In this document: positions 15,759 through 23,669 of the stretch, in pieces | Layout of the letters: each line of letters begins with the position of its first letter | How positions within the stretch are numbered: the first letter of the stretch is position 1 | Source of the DNA: Tritonibacter multivorans | Lineage (GTDB): Bacteria; Pseudomonadota; Alphaproteobacteria; Rhodobacterales; Rhodobacteraceae | Direction of reading: 5' to 3' | Assembly: GCF_001458415.1 (NCBI RefSeq) | Contig: NZ_CYSD01000043.1 | Coordinates: 62,001-126,000, forward strand | Length of the DNA: 64,000 nucleotides | Notes under the pieces: generated by a model | Databases searched by the model: none | Seen by the model: only the letters and a program-made list of their open reading frames with translations | What the model was told of the DNA's origin: nothing | Made by a program: the position numbers and the translations under genes

Positions 15759-16916
15759 ATGCCTGTAGGTGGTTCTGCCGCGCGTTTTGCGGCTCAATTG
15801 AAGTGTTCAAATATTTTACAAAGACAGCTTTCACAGATTTCTTGGGAAGCTGTCGCAAAACTGGACGGAGACAAAGGGACAGCATTTCTGTGTACCGAAC
15901 CGGTCTTTGATGCCCTTCATGGGGCAGAGGCGTTTAAGGTGTCCGACAATGATGCCCGTTGCTTGGTTCAAGATATTCACGCCATGGCCCACAGCTTTGG
16001 CACTTCGACGGCTGCAACGGCGGTGGCGGATAGGCTCTGCGCGATCAAAGTTGTCGACCCTTTCCCAAAAAGCGACGACCGTGCCGGATGGGTGGGCTAT
16101 GACCTCTGTTTTGAAGGCGGTGCGCGCGACCGGCTTGTGTTGCGGCCCAAAGCCCATGTTCCGCAAGAAATGCTGCCTGTCTTGTTGCAGGCCATCTGGC
16201 CCGTCCTGCGCGAGGATCTTATGGCAGAAGAACAGGCCCGCGATCGCCCGCCAACAGAACAGGCCCTGCTGTGGACCATTGCCACCAAGACCGACAGTGC
16301 GGTGATGGTGCTGGACCTGAATGGTAAGCTTTTGGATTGCAACGAGGCCGGGCGCGAGTATCTGGACAGTGGCAAGTTGTTTCGCACCAATGCCAAGGGC
16401 CTTCTCCGCTGTAATCAAGACCTTGAAACGAGGTCGGTGAACGAGGCCATCCGGCGCTGTGTGGCGACAGATGGGACCGTTGCGCCGGGCGGCGACACAG
16501 AGCAGGCTGGGGTCACTGGGGACACTGGGGGGGGCACTGGCGCGACAGATGCCACCGAGGAATGCCTGCTGTTCCTGCGTGAACAGGATGGGGAGCAGGC
16601 CTTGCCTGTGAGTTTCACCCGTTATCAGGCCGCAGAGGGGGCAGAGCCGATGGTGGTCGTCATCCTGCCGCGGCAACCGCATCGCTCCCGTATTGAACTT
16701 GTGGCGCAGAAAATGGGTTTGTCCCCAACAGAGGCGCGGGTGGCCGCGCTTTTGCAGCTGGGTCTGACCAATCGCGAAGCGGCCTCGATTGCGGGGGTGA
16801 AGGAGCAGACCTTCAACACCTATGCAAAGCGCGTATTGTCCAAGATGAATGTTGGCTCGCGTTCGCAAGTGGCGCAGCGGCTCACCTGGCAGGCGGCTTG
16901 GGGCCGTATGGTCTGA
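15759..16916 (+). CDS. LuxR-type regulator with PAS-like sensor domain
   Basis: A protein of about 385 residues from the ATG at 15759, which has a GGGGGG ribosome site; an in-frame start at 15696 would add 21 residues of poor quality. The N-terminal ~165 residues resemble no domain I can name. A PAS-like segment follows (ALLWTIATKTDSAVMVLDLN, then GKLLDCNEAG). A Gly/Thr-rich low-complexity loop near the middle precedes the C-terminal LuxR helix-turn-helix (LSPTEARVAALLQLGLTNRE and NTYAKRVLSKMNVGSRSQV). It probably senses a small ligand or redox state. It is divergent from the other LuxR-type gene. Confidence 0.85.
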   Translation: MPVGGSAARFAAQLKCSNILQRQLSQISWEAVAKLDGDKGTAFLCTEPVFDALHGAEAFKVSDNDARCLVQDIHAMAHSFGTSTAATAVADRLCAIKVVDPFPKSDDRAGWVGYDLCFEGGARDRLVLRPKAHVPQEMLPVLLQAIWPVLREDLMAEEQARDRPPTEQALLWTIATKTDSAVMVLDLNGKLLDCNEAGREYLDSGKLFRTNAKGLLRCNQDLETRSVNEAIRRCVATDGTVAPGGDTEQAGVTGDTGGGTGATDATEECLLFLREQDGEQALPVSFTRYQAAEGAEPMVVVILPRQPHRSRIELVAQKMGLSPTEARVAALLQLGLTNREAASIAGVKEQTFNTYAKRVLSKMNVGSRSQVAQRLTWQAAWGRMV

Positions 16917-16959
16917 CCCCGGCGTAGCCTTGGCGCGCGGGTTATTTGTTAGTCAGTCC

Positions 16960-16977
16960 GTTGCCGCCTGCGGCAAC
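16960..16977 (+). other. Hairpin downstream of the LuxR-PAS gene
   Basis: GTTGCCGC (16960-16967) and GCGGCAAC (16970-16977) form a perfect 8-bp stem 43 bp past the stop. There is no T-run on either strand, so it may be a Rho-dependent 3' end or an mRNA-stabilising hairpin rather than an intrinsic terminator. Confidence 0.4.
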
Positions 16978-17121
16978 ACTGGCGCAGCTTGCGTGCGGTG
17001 CCGGAAGGAACTGCCGTGACGCGGTTACATTCTGCGGCTAGAAGGCGGTTAAACGGCCGGTGATGCAGTGAGGTAATCCTGTGTTTTCGGGCCGAACCAG
17101 TCCCGCCCAGGAGCCCATTGT

Positions 17122-17946
17122 ATGACCCTTGATCTCAAAACTGAAAACGCGTTGATCCAGTTGGTGCGCGAGGCCGCCCAAGCGGAGATTATGCCGCGTT
17201 TCAGGAACCTGCCAGAGGCAGCGGTGAAAACAAAATCCTCTGAGATCGACATTGTAACCGAAGCTGACCTGCGGGCCGAAGCTTGGATTACTGCCGGGAT
17301 CGACAGCATTCTGCCCGGCGCGCTGATTGTTGGCGAAGAGGCGGCCGCTGCGGACCCGTCTTGCGTGGATGGGCTGGCCGAGGCCGAGGTCGCAGTGATC
17401 ATCGACCCGGTTGACGGCACCTGGAATTTTGCCAATGGCGTTGCGGCCTTTGGGGTCATTCTTGCGGTTTCCGTGCGGGGGCAGACAGTGTTTGGCCTGC
17501 TTTATGATCCGGTGCTGGATGACTGGGTGCTGGCCCGTCGCGGCGGTGGCACCTGGTTTGTGGCCAAAGACAAGGCGCCGCGGGCGCTGCAGGTTGCTGC
17601 GGAACGCAGCTATGCCGAGGCCTCGGGCTTTATCCCGCATTATCTCTTTTCAGCCGAAGAACAGGTCAAGCTGGCACCGGGTCTGATCTCGGCGCAGCGG
17701 GTCAGTGGTCTGTGCTGCTCGTGCCACGAGTTCCGCATGATGGCGATGGGCAATTGCGATTTCATCCAGACCCCAAAGATCAATCCATGGGATCACGCCG
17801 CAGGCGTGCTTGCGGTGGAAGAGGCCGGTGGCTTTGCTCAACTGGTCGATGGGCGCGCCTATGCGCCTGGGATCTGCGATGGCAAGCTGACCGTGACCAC
17901 CGGTCCAACCTTGCACGCAGAAGTCATAAAAGCCTTCGGCCTTTGA
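17122..17946 (+). CDS. Inositol monophosphatase family phosphatase
   Basis: A 274-residue metal-dependent phosphatase. The three family motifs are present: GEEAAA (first acidic cluster), IIDPVDGTWNFANG (the DPxDGT metal site) and NPWDHAAGVLAVEEAGG near the C-terminus. Family members dephosphorylate myo-inositol-1-phosphate, histidinol phosphate, PAP or NADP/fructose-bisphosphate, and sequence alone does not decide which. It appears monocistronic, with a GGAG site before the ATG. Confidence 0.88.
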   Translation: MTLDLKTENALIQLVREAAQAEIMPRFRNLPEAAVKTKSSEIDIVTEADLRAEAWITAGIDSILPGALIVGEEAAAADPSCVDGLAEAEVAVIIDPVDGTWNFANGVAAFGVILAVSVRGQTVFGLLYDPVLDDWVLARRGGGTWFVAKDKAPRALQVAAERSYAEASGFIPHYLFSAEEQVKLAPGLISAQRVSGLCCSCHEFRMMAMGNCDFIQTPKINPWDHAAGVLAVEEAGGFAQLVDGRAYAPGICDGKLTVTTGPTLHAEVIKAFGL

Positions 17947-18417
17947 CCCCGACTTGGTGCGGGCACCCAACAAGGTCCTGAACATGGAACACAGGCGCGA
18001 GCTCCGGGCTTTCGATTCGGTGAAAGAGCGCCGTCGCCCCAAGGGCTGATAAACAGTGCAACACTGCCACGGGCATTGTTGCGGTCTGTTGATTGGTTGC
18101 GCAGGCGTTCGATCGGGCGGAACGGGGGTGAAAATCAGCTGTTCCTTTGGGAACATGCTGCAGGTTTCGTGAACCGCGAAACAGGGTTAGTCGCTTTATC
18201 TTTTGTTGTTAGTGAACTGTTATTGAACGTTAAAATTTCCACAATGGGCGGTGGGTCGTGTCCCGGTTCCCAGAAGGCTTTGCCACCAAAAGACGGTCCG
18301 GGGTGCGGGGTCTTCACAGTCTCCAGACCGGCGGAAATGTGCCTGAAATTGAACGCATCTTTCGAAATGCGACAGGTCGCTTTATCCCTAAGTCCGGGCA
18401 CAGACGTCCGATTTTCA
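17947..18417. other. 471-bp region without a supported gene
   Basis: Only weak frames cover this stretch. It likely contains the promoter and leader of the Hint-domain gene: an AT-richer block at about 18180-18240 (TTGTTGTTAGTGAACTGTTA and ATTGAACGTTAAAATT) stands out. An in-frame TTG at 18076 would extend the Hint protein through this region, but the translated extension looks non-conserved. Confidence 0.4.
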
Positions 18418-19089
18418 ATGTTGGATTTCGCAATGACAAAGCGCGTTTCGCAAACCGGAAACTTGGACCAGCCCCATGCGCAGAGCGCCTCGATCCCCTC
18501 AACACCGTGTTTTACCCCCGGAACGCAGATCGCAACGCCACGTGGGCTGCGGTTGATTGAAAACCTGCGGATCGGCGACCCGGTGGTGACCCGTGACAAT
18601 GGGATTCAGCACGTGCGATGGGCGGGGCTGCGCGGATTTGGGCCAGAGGATCTGGGCCGCGCGTCTCATCTGCAGCCCGTTTTGGTGCTGAAAAACAGCC
18701 TCGGCTCTGGCGTGCCGGAACGCGACATGCTGGTCAGCCCAAACCATCGTTTGCTGGTCAGCAATGACAAAGCGTTGGTTCACTTTGATGAACCAGAGGT
18801 GCTTGTCGCAGCAAAACACTTAACCGGGGTCAGAGGCGTGGATGCCGTTGAGACCACGGCAATCACCTATCTGCATCTGATGTTTGACCGCCACGAGGTT
18901 ATTCTGGCCGATGGGGTCTGGACTGAAAGCTTCCAGCCCGAAGATGACACGCTTGCGGGGCTCGACAATGCCCGCCGCAGCGAAATTTTCGAGATTTTCC
19001 CGAAACTGCGGCTCTCTACAGGGCGTCACGACTTTGGCGCGGCGCGTCGGGTTCTGTCGATGCGCGAGGCGCTGAAAGTGGTGCAATAG
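18418..19089 (+). CDS. Hint-domain protein (Hedgehog/intein-type)
   Basis: A protein of about 223 residues (218 if the ATG at 18433 is used; neither start has a clear ribosome site). After a ~30-residue leader it shows the Hint signature CFTPGTQIATPRG with a potential nucleophilic Cys. ENLRIGDPVVTRDNG and SPNHRLLV (with the histidine of the Hint core) follow. Roseobacters carry many Hint-domain proteins of this kind, often attached to secreted or calcium-binding repeats. Here the domain stands almost alone with no visible extein partner. Autocatalytic activity is possible but untested, and its job is unknown. Confidence 0.85.
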   Translation: MLDFAMTKRVSQTGNLDQPHAQSASIPSTPCFTPGTQIATPRGLRLIENLRIGDPVVTRDNGIQHVRWAGLRGFGPEDLGRASHLQPVLVLKNSLGSGVPERDMLVSPNHRLLVSNDKALVHFDEPEVLVAAKHLTGVRGVDAVETTAITYLHLMFDRHEVILADGVWTESFQPEDDTLAGLDNARRSEIFEIFPKLRLSTGRHDFGAARRVLSMREALKVVQ

Positions 19090-19105
19090 GGCGCCGTGTC
19101 CAGCG

Positions 19106-19723
19106 CTAGCGCTGTGTCTTGCGCCATGCAGCCCAGGCCTCTGGCGTATCCAGATCAACCAGCGCGCGTTGGCCGGGCAGGGGACACAGATGCACGTCTT
19201 CGCGGCGCAGAAGGTCGCGAGCGCCCCTGTCACCTGTGAGTTGGCTCAATGCGTCAAAACAGCGGCGTGGAAACACAACCGGGTGCCCCGGGCGGTGGTC
19301 TTTGTCACAGGCGCGCAGAACCGGGCCGTCGGCGCCCTGAAACTGGGCTGTCAGGGTTTCGAAATCCGCTTGCGTCAGCTCTGGCATATCCGCTGGCAGG
19401 ACCATTACACCCGCACAAGACGCGGGCAGCGAGGCCACGCCCGCCCGGATTGAGGCGCTCATCCCAAGGTCGCGATCCGGGACTGCAACACGGGACAGAC
19501 GCCCCAGGTGGTCTTCGGCCTCAAGCGCCGACAGGACCCGGCTGCGCGGATGATCGAGGGCAGGCAGCGTGACCGTACACGCGCAGCCTGCGGTCAGGGC
19601 CTGGCGGGCCAAATGAACCAGAAGCGGCGCGCCAGCGATGGGCTCCAGCGTTTTGTCGCCGCCGCGCATGCGTGACGCGTGACCGGCGGCCAGAAGCAGA
19701 ACTGTGATCTTGGGGTGTGTCAT
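19106..19723 (-). CDS. MobA/MocA-like nucleotidyltransferase
   Basis: A 205-residue NTP-transferase starting MTHPKITVLLLAAGHASRMR, the glycine-rich nucleotide-binding signature. It continues GGDKTLEPIAGAPLLVH and VMVLPADMPELTQADF (a metal-binding PADMP motif). This pattern fits the molybdenum-cofactor cytidylyl/guanylyltransferase group. The start at 19723 was chosen over an upstream frame because the extension is made of the 63-bp repeat. No molybdoenzyme gene is next to it. Exact nucleotide and product are inferred from family only. Confidence 0.85.
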   Translation of the reverse strand: MTHPKITVLLLAAGHASRMRGGDKTLEPIAGAPLLVHLARQALTAGCACTVTLPALDHPRSRVLSALEAEDHLGRLSRVAVPDRDLGMSASIRAGVASLPASCAGVMVLPADMPELTQADFETLTAQFQGADGPVLRACDKDHRPGHPVVFPRRCFDALSQLTGDRGARDLLRREDVHLCPLPGQRALVDLDTPEAWAAWRKTQR

Positions 19724-19806
19724 GGTCAGTGCATCAAACGCGAGCGTGGCGCTGGGGGCAAGGGCGGATGCCTCCGGCGGGGATATTTGGAAAAAGATGA
19801 AGTGAG

Positions 19807-19970
19807 GACCGTCCCGCGCAGCGGCAAACAGCGTGGGGCGCTGTTTGAGGTCCGAACGGGCGGAGCCCAGACCGTTCCGCGCAGCGACAAACAGCGTGGG
19901 GCGCTGTTTGAGGTCCGAACGGGCGGAGCCCAGACCGTCCCGCGCAGCGACAAACAGCGTGGGGCGTTTG
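19807..19970. repeat. 63-bp tandem repeat, about 2.6 copies, each with a hairpin
   Basis: Units begin at 19807, 19870 and 19933 with GACCGTYCCGCGCAGCGRCA and repeat with a 63-bp period; the third is truncated after about 36 bp. Each complete unit contains AAACAGCG-TGGGG-CGCTGTTT, a perfect 8-bp hairpin. Because 63 is a multiple of 3, one minus-strand frame stays open and reads a 21-residue repeat (RPTLFVAARDGLGSARSDLK). That gives the neighbouring nucleotidyltransferase gene a false N-terminal extension. The copies lie between that gene and the dehydrogenase gene. Confidence 0.92.
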
Positions 19971-20008
19971 CCTGGGCTGCCAGAAACCAGCGGCCCGGGC
20001 AAATTGGT

Positions 20009-22423
20009 TTAGCCGCGCATCCGTGCGCCATCTGCATCAAACAGCGGCGTGGTGATCAGGCGGGCCTTGTGCAGTTTGCCCAGGATCTCGATCTCAACCT
20101 CAAGGCCCGCGACCGCGCGGTCTGCGGGCACAAACCCCTGGGCGATGGATTTCTGGGCATAGTGGCTGTAGCCGCCAGAGGTGCAGAAGCCCACGACCGC
20201 GCCGTCGAGCCAGATCGGCTCATAGGCGACGACATCGGCATCATCAGCTTCGACCTCAAAGGCGCAGAGCTTGCGGGCGGTGCCTGCGTCCCGTTCGGCT
20301 TCGGCTGCGGAACGGCCAATGAAATCAACCTCTTTCTTGAAAGAGATAAACCGGTCCAGACCCGTCTCCGCCGCAGTATAATCGGGCGAGAACTCCGACA
20401 GCCAGGAGCCAAAGAACTTGTCCAGACGCAAGCTCATCATCGCGCGCATGCCAAAAGGCTTCATGCCGTGTTTTTGTCCCTCCGCCCAAAGTGCGTCCCA
20501 AAGGGCGCGCTGGCTGGGCAGGTCGCAGTAGATCTCATAGCCCAGATCACCGGTGTAGCTGACGCGCTGAACAATACAGTCGACCATGCCAATGGTCATG
20601 CGGCGCACGTCCATGAATTTCAGGTCCACCGGATCGCGGGTCACCGCTGCCAGCACCTCGCGCGCTTTGGGGCCTGCGATCTGGAAGCCGTTGACCTGAT
20701 CCGAGACATTCTCGAGGCTGAGGCCTTCGTCCAGATGCTGCAGGAACCAGCGCATATGGTAGGCTTGCGCGCCGTAAGAGGCGGTCAGCTGGAAGTCATC
20801 TTCGGCCAGACAGGAAATGGTGAAATCGCCGATCAGGCGGCCCTTGGGCGACAGCATCGGGGTGAGGCTCAGGCGGCCCGGTTTCGGAATGCGGCCTGCC
20901 ATGACCCGATCCAGCCACGCCCGCGCGCCTGCGCCTTTCAGGCGGTATTTGCCAAAGTTGTGGGTCTCGTTGATGCCAACGGCTTCGCGCACGGCTTTGA
21001 CCTCGCGCGCGGTGGCGTCAAAGGCGTTGGAGCGGCGGAAGGACGGGGTTTCAAACCGGGGTTCGTCGCCTTCCGCGAAATAGTTGGCGACCTCCAGCCC
21101 ATACTGATGGCCCCAGACCGCGCCCATGCTGTCAAAGATGTCGTACATCGGCGTGGTGCGGAAGGGACGCGCGGCGGGGAGTTCCTCGTTCGGGTAAGCG
21201 ATGGAGAAGCGTTTTTGGTAGTTTTCGATCACCTTGGGGCGGGTGTAGCCCGGTGTGATCCAGTCGCCATAGCGCGCCACATCCATAGCTGAGGTGTCGC
21301 GTTCGCATTCCCCTTCGACCATCCATTGCGCCAGCATCAGGCCCACGCCGCCCCCTTGGGAGAAGCCTGCCATCACCGCGCAAGCCGACCAATAGTTCCG
21401 TACGCCCGGCACCGGGCCCACCAGCGGGTTGCCATCCGGGGCAAAGGTGAAGGGGCCGTGGATCACGGATTTCACGCCGCTTTCCGCCAGCGCGGGGAAG
21501 CGTTTATAGGCGAATTCAATACTGTCTTCGATCTTGTCAAAATCATCGGGCAGCAATTCGTGACCAAAGTCCCACGGCGTGCCATCGACGGCCCAGGGGC
21601 GGCAGGGCTGTTCGTAGAAACCGATGCACAGGCCTTTGCCTTCCTGACGCAGGTAGCTTTCGCCGGCCGGATCCATCACATGCGGGTGCTCGATGCCTTG
21701 GGACATCATTTCCTGGATCAGGGGCACCTCATCGGTGACAATGTATTGGTGCTCCATCGGGTGCAGGGGGAAGTAAATCCCCGCCATCGCGCCCACTTCG
21801 CGCGCCCAGAGACCACCTGCGTTGACCACATGTTCAGTGTGGATGCTGCCCTTGTCGGTGACCACATCCCAGGTGCCGTCGGGGCGCTGGTTGGTCTCGA
21901 TCACCTTGGTGTGCGTTTCAATGGTTGCGCCGCCCATCCGCGCGGCCTTGGCATAGGCATGCGTTGTGCCAGAGGGGTCAAGGTGACCATCCAGCGGATC
22001 ATAAAGCGCGCCAATAATGCCGTCGATATTGGTGACGGGGGCGATTTTCTTGATCTCTTCCGGGCCGACGATTTCGGTCTCAAGCCCCATAAAGCGGTGC
22101 TTGGCGCGCTCCGCTTTCAGCATGTCGAACCGCTCTTGGGTCTCTGCAAGGGTCACGCCGCCCACATGGTGCAGGCCACAGGACATGCCGGTGATCTCTT
22201 CCAGTTCCTTATAGAGCTTGATGGTATAGCCCTGAAGTGCTGCCATATTGGTGTCGCCATTGAGGGTGTGAAAGCCCCCGGCTGCGTGCCATGTGGACCC
22301 TGACGTCAGTTCAGAGCGTTCCAGCAGCATGACATCGGACCAGCCAAGCTTGGTCAGGTGGTAAAGCACAGAGCAGCCGACAACGCCGCCGCCGATCACG
22401 ACCACACGGGTGGTGGTTTTCAT
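20009..22423 (-). CDS. Dimethylglycine/sarcosine dehydrogenase-like flavoprotein (FAD + GcvT)
   Basis: An 804-residue two-part enzyme. The FAD-binding oxidoreductase part (about 1-400) has VVVIGGGVVGCSVLYHL with GGGVVG at 11-16. GSTWHAAG follows, and its H46 corresponds to the histidine that covalently holds FAD in dimethylglycine dehydrogenase. The C-terminal GcvT/aminomethyltransferase part (about 430-800) would pass the C1 unit to tetrahydrofolate. Substrates of this family include dimethylglycine, sarcosine and other N-methyl compounds from choline and betaine; the exact one is not determined. It lies 97 bp downstream of a binding-protein gene on the same strand. Confidence 0.9.
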   Translation of the reverse strand: MKTTTRVVVIGGGVVGCSVLYHLTKLGWSDVMLLERSELTSGSTWHAAGGFHTLNGDTNMAALQGYTIKLYKELEEITGMSCGLHHVGGVTLAETQERFDMLKAERAKHRFMGLETEIVGPEEIKKIAPVTNIDGIIGALYDPLDGHLDPSGTTHAYAKAARMGGATIETHTKVIETNQRPDGTWDVVTDKGSIHTEHVVNAGGLWAREVGAMAGIYFPLHPMEHQYIVTDEVPLIQEMMSQGIEHPHVMDPAGESYLRQEGKGLCIGFYEQPCRPWAVDGTPWDFGHELLPDDFDKIEDSIEFAYKRFPALAESGVKSVIHGPFTFAPDGNPLVGPVPGVRNYWSACAVMAGFSQGGGVGLMLAQWMVEGECERDTSAMDVARYGDWITPGYTRPKVIENYQKRFSIAYPNEELPAARPFRTTPMYDIFDSMGAVWGHQYGLEVANYFAEGDEPRFETPSFRRSNAFDATAREVKAVREAVGINETHNFGKYRLKGAGARAWLDRVMAGRIPKPGRLSLTPMLSPKGRLIGDFTISCLAEDDFQLTASYGAQAYHMRWFLQHLDEGLSLENVSDQVNGFQIAGPKAREVLAAVTRDPVDLKFMDVRRMTIGMVDCIVQRVSYTGDLGYEIYCDLPSQRALWDALWAEGQKHGMKPFGMRAMMSLRLDKFFGSWLSEFSPDYTAAETGLDRFISFKKEVDFIGRSAAEAERDAGTARKLCAFEVEADDADVVAYEPIWLDGAVVGFCTSGGYSHYAQKSIAQGFVPADRAVAGLEVEIEILGKLHKARLITTPLFDADGARMRG

Positions 22424-22520
22424 GGGGGACCTCCTGGAATTTTTGGATCTTTGCTCTCTTCTTGCGGGACGCGCGGCAGGCGGTCCATCCCAAAAGCGAC
22501 ATCCCAGGCGACGTGTGTTG

Positions 22521-23306
22521 TCAGCTGCCGAGGTGGATCAGCTCCTTGGCGCGGGACATGAACAGCGCGTTTGCTTCACCGGACGCTTTGAGTGCCGCAA
22601 GCTCGGCGCTCACACGGGGAATGAGATGTGCGTGTTTGCGATGAATATAGTGATGCACGCTGGTGGTTTGCAGCACGACCGGTTCGGGCGAGATATTGCG
22701 AAATCCCCCCCTTTGGCTGGCAATCTGGCCCGAAATCTGCCCCATGATGACCGCGTCGACATCGCCGTTTTCCAAAGCCCTGAGCGCATGGGCGCGGGTG
22801 GGCATTGGCATCGCTTTGCGTGCGTATTGCCCCAGTCGTTTCGCAGAAACGATGCCGTCCAGATAGGCGATGGTATAGCGATGCAGGTCGTCGGGTTTCT
22901 CGATGCGAACCCAGCTGTTGCGACGTACAAAAGCTGCCGATTTCATATAGGCGACAGGCGGGTCCACCTGCAGCAGATCGGGATATTTTCGCGTCAGGCC
23001 GGAAATTCGCAATGTCTCACCTGCGAAATGGCCCATGCTCGACAATTGCAGCGACCGAAGACCGGGGGTTTCAACAAATCGCACGGGAAGGTCGAGGCGC
23101 CTATAAACCTCGCTCAGGACGTCTTCCGTGATGCAGCCCAATAGGGCGCCGCGCGTGCGGGAAAACACAAGGGTTTGTGGCGGAAACGGTAAGGGGCCGC
23201 TGAGGTCAGAGCAAAGTGACGGAAGCGCCTCAGTATCGGCAAAAGCCGATGTGCCAATGCAAAGCGCACCAGCTGAAAACATGAAATTTCGGCGCGAAAA
23301 ATTCAA
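22521..23306 (-). CDS. Periplasmic solute-binding-like protein
   Basis: A 261-residue exported protein with an N-terminal signal MNFSRRNFMFSAGALC, where SRRNFM resembles a Tat motif; cleavage is likely after about residue 23. The remainder resembles family-3 extracellular solute-binding proteins, with TRGALLGCITEDVLSEVYRR and a later YTIAYLDGIVS. No ABC permease or ATPase gene is adjacent, so it may work with a transporter elsewhere or act as a sensor. The neighbouring dehydrogenase suggests an N-methyl amine or amino acid ligand, which is inference. Confidence 0.75.
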   Translation of the reverse strand: MNFSRRNFMFSAGALCIGTSAFADTEALPSLCSDLSGPLPFPPQTLVFSRTRGALLGCITEDVLSEVYRRLDLPVRFVETPGLRSLQLSSMGHFAGETLRISGLTRKYPDLLQVDPPVAYMKSAAFVRRNSWVRIEKPDDLHRYTIAYLDGIVSAKRLGQYARKAMPMPTRAHALRALENGDVDAVIMGQISGQIASQRGGFRNISPEPVVLQTTSVHHYIHRKHAHLIPRVSAELAALKASGEANALFMSRAKELIHLGS

Positions 23307-23669
23307 GTGTCACCACAAGTTAGTCAACTTACAATGTGGCGAACCGTCCCCCCTCGCGTCAATAATTAACTTCTTCCTTCCTACGTTTTTGGAGGGTGCT
23401 GCGGTTATTCTGGAGGTATTTTTGTCGGTTTCCGGCCATGCGATGCTGGGCGTTGCGAAACGGCAGCAAAACACCAAGAAGAGAAGCCTTAAGATTGGGC
23501 GTCCACCACAGGACGTGCGGCCAAGCCGTCCTCGGCCGACCCACTGTCACAGGCAAGATGCCAAAAGACCCAATCTCTGCGGGGCGCGCCCGCGCTGACC
23601 GGTTGGAAAGACGCGAAACGGCGGCCCCAGAAGGACCGCCAAACTGTTCGGTTGCGCGGCGCGATCAGG
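23307..23669. other. 363-bp region between convergently read minus-strand genes
   Basis: No convincing gene. The segment next to the binding-protein start (23310-23400) is AT-rich and includes AAGTTAGTCAACTT, a 5-bp-arm dyad that may be an operator. The far side holds the corC 3' hairpin (23620-23640). A 65-codon minus-strand frame at 23359-23556 lacks any recognisable feature and was not called. Confidence 0.4.
23620..23640 (-). terminator. Weak terminator-like hairpin after the CorC-type gene
   Basis: On the minus strand GGCGGTCC pairs with GGGCCGCC (one G-T pair) around a TTCTG loop, about 30 bp past the stop. The following GTTTCG is only weakly T-rich. It may be a Rho-assisted end. Confidence 0.4.

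Noticed and set aside
19807-19970. CRISPR array
   Set aside because: Repeats are adjoining with no unique spacers, and no cas genes are present.
19679-21292. 537-codon plus-strand frame over the dehydrogenase and repeat region
   Set aside because: Antisense to the FAD-GcvT gene and partly made of the 63-bp repeat; no family features.
20009-22423. DMSP demethylase DmdA
   Set aside because: DmdA is a GcvT-only protein of about 370 residues; this one is 804 residues with an N-terminal FAD domain.
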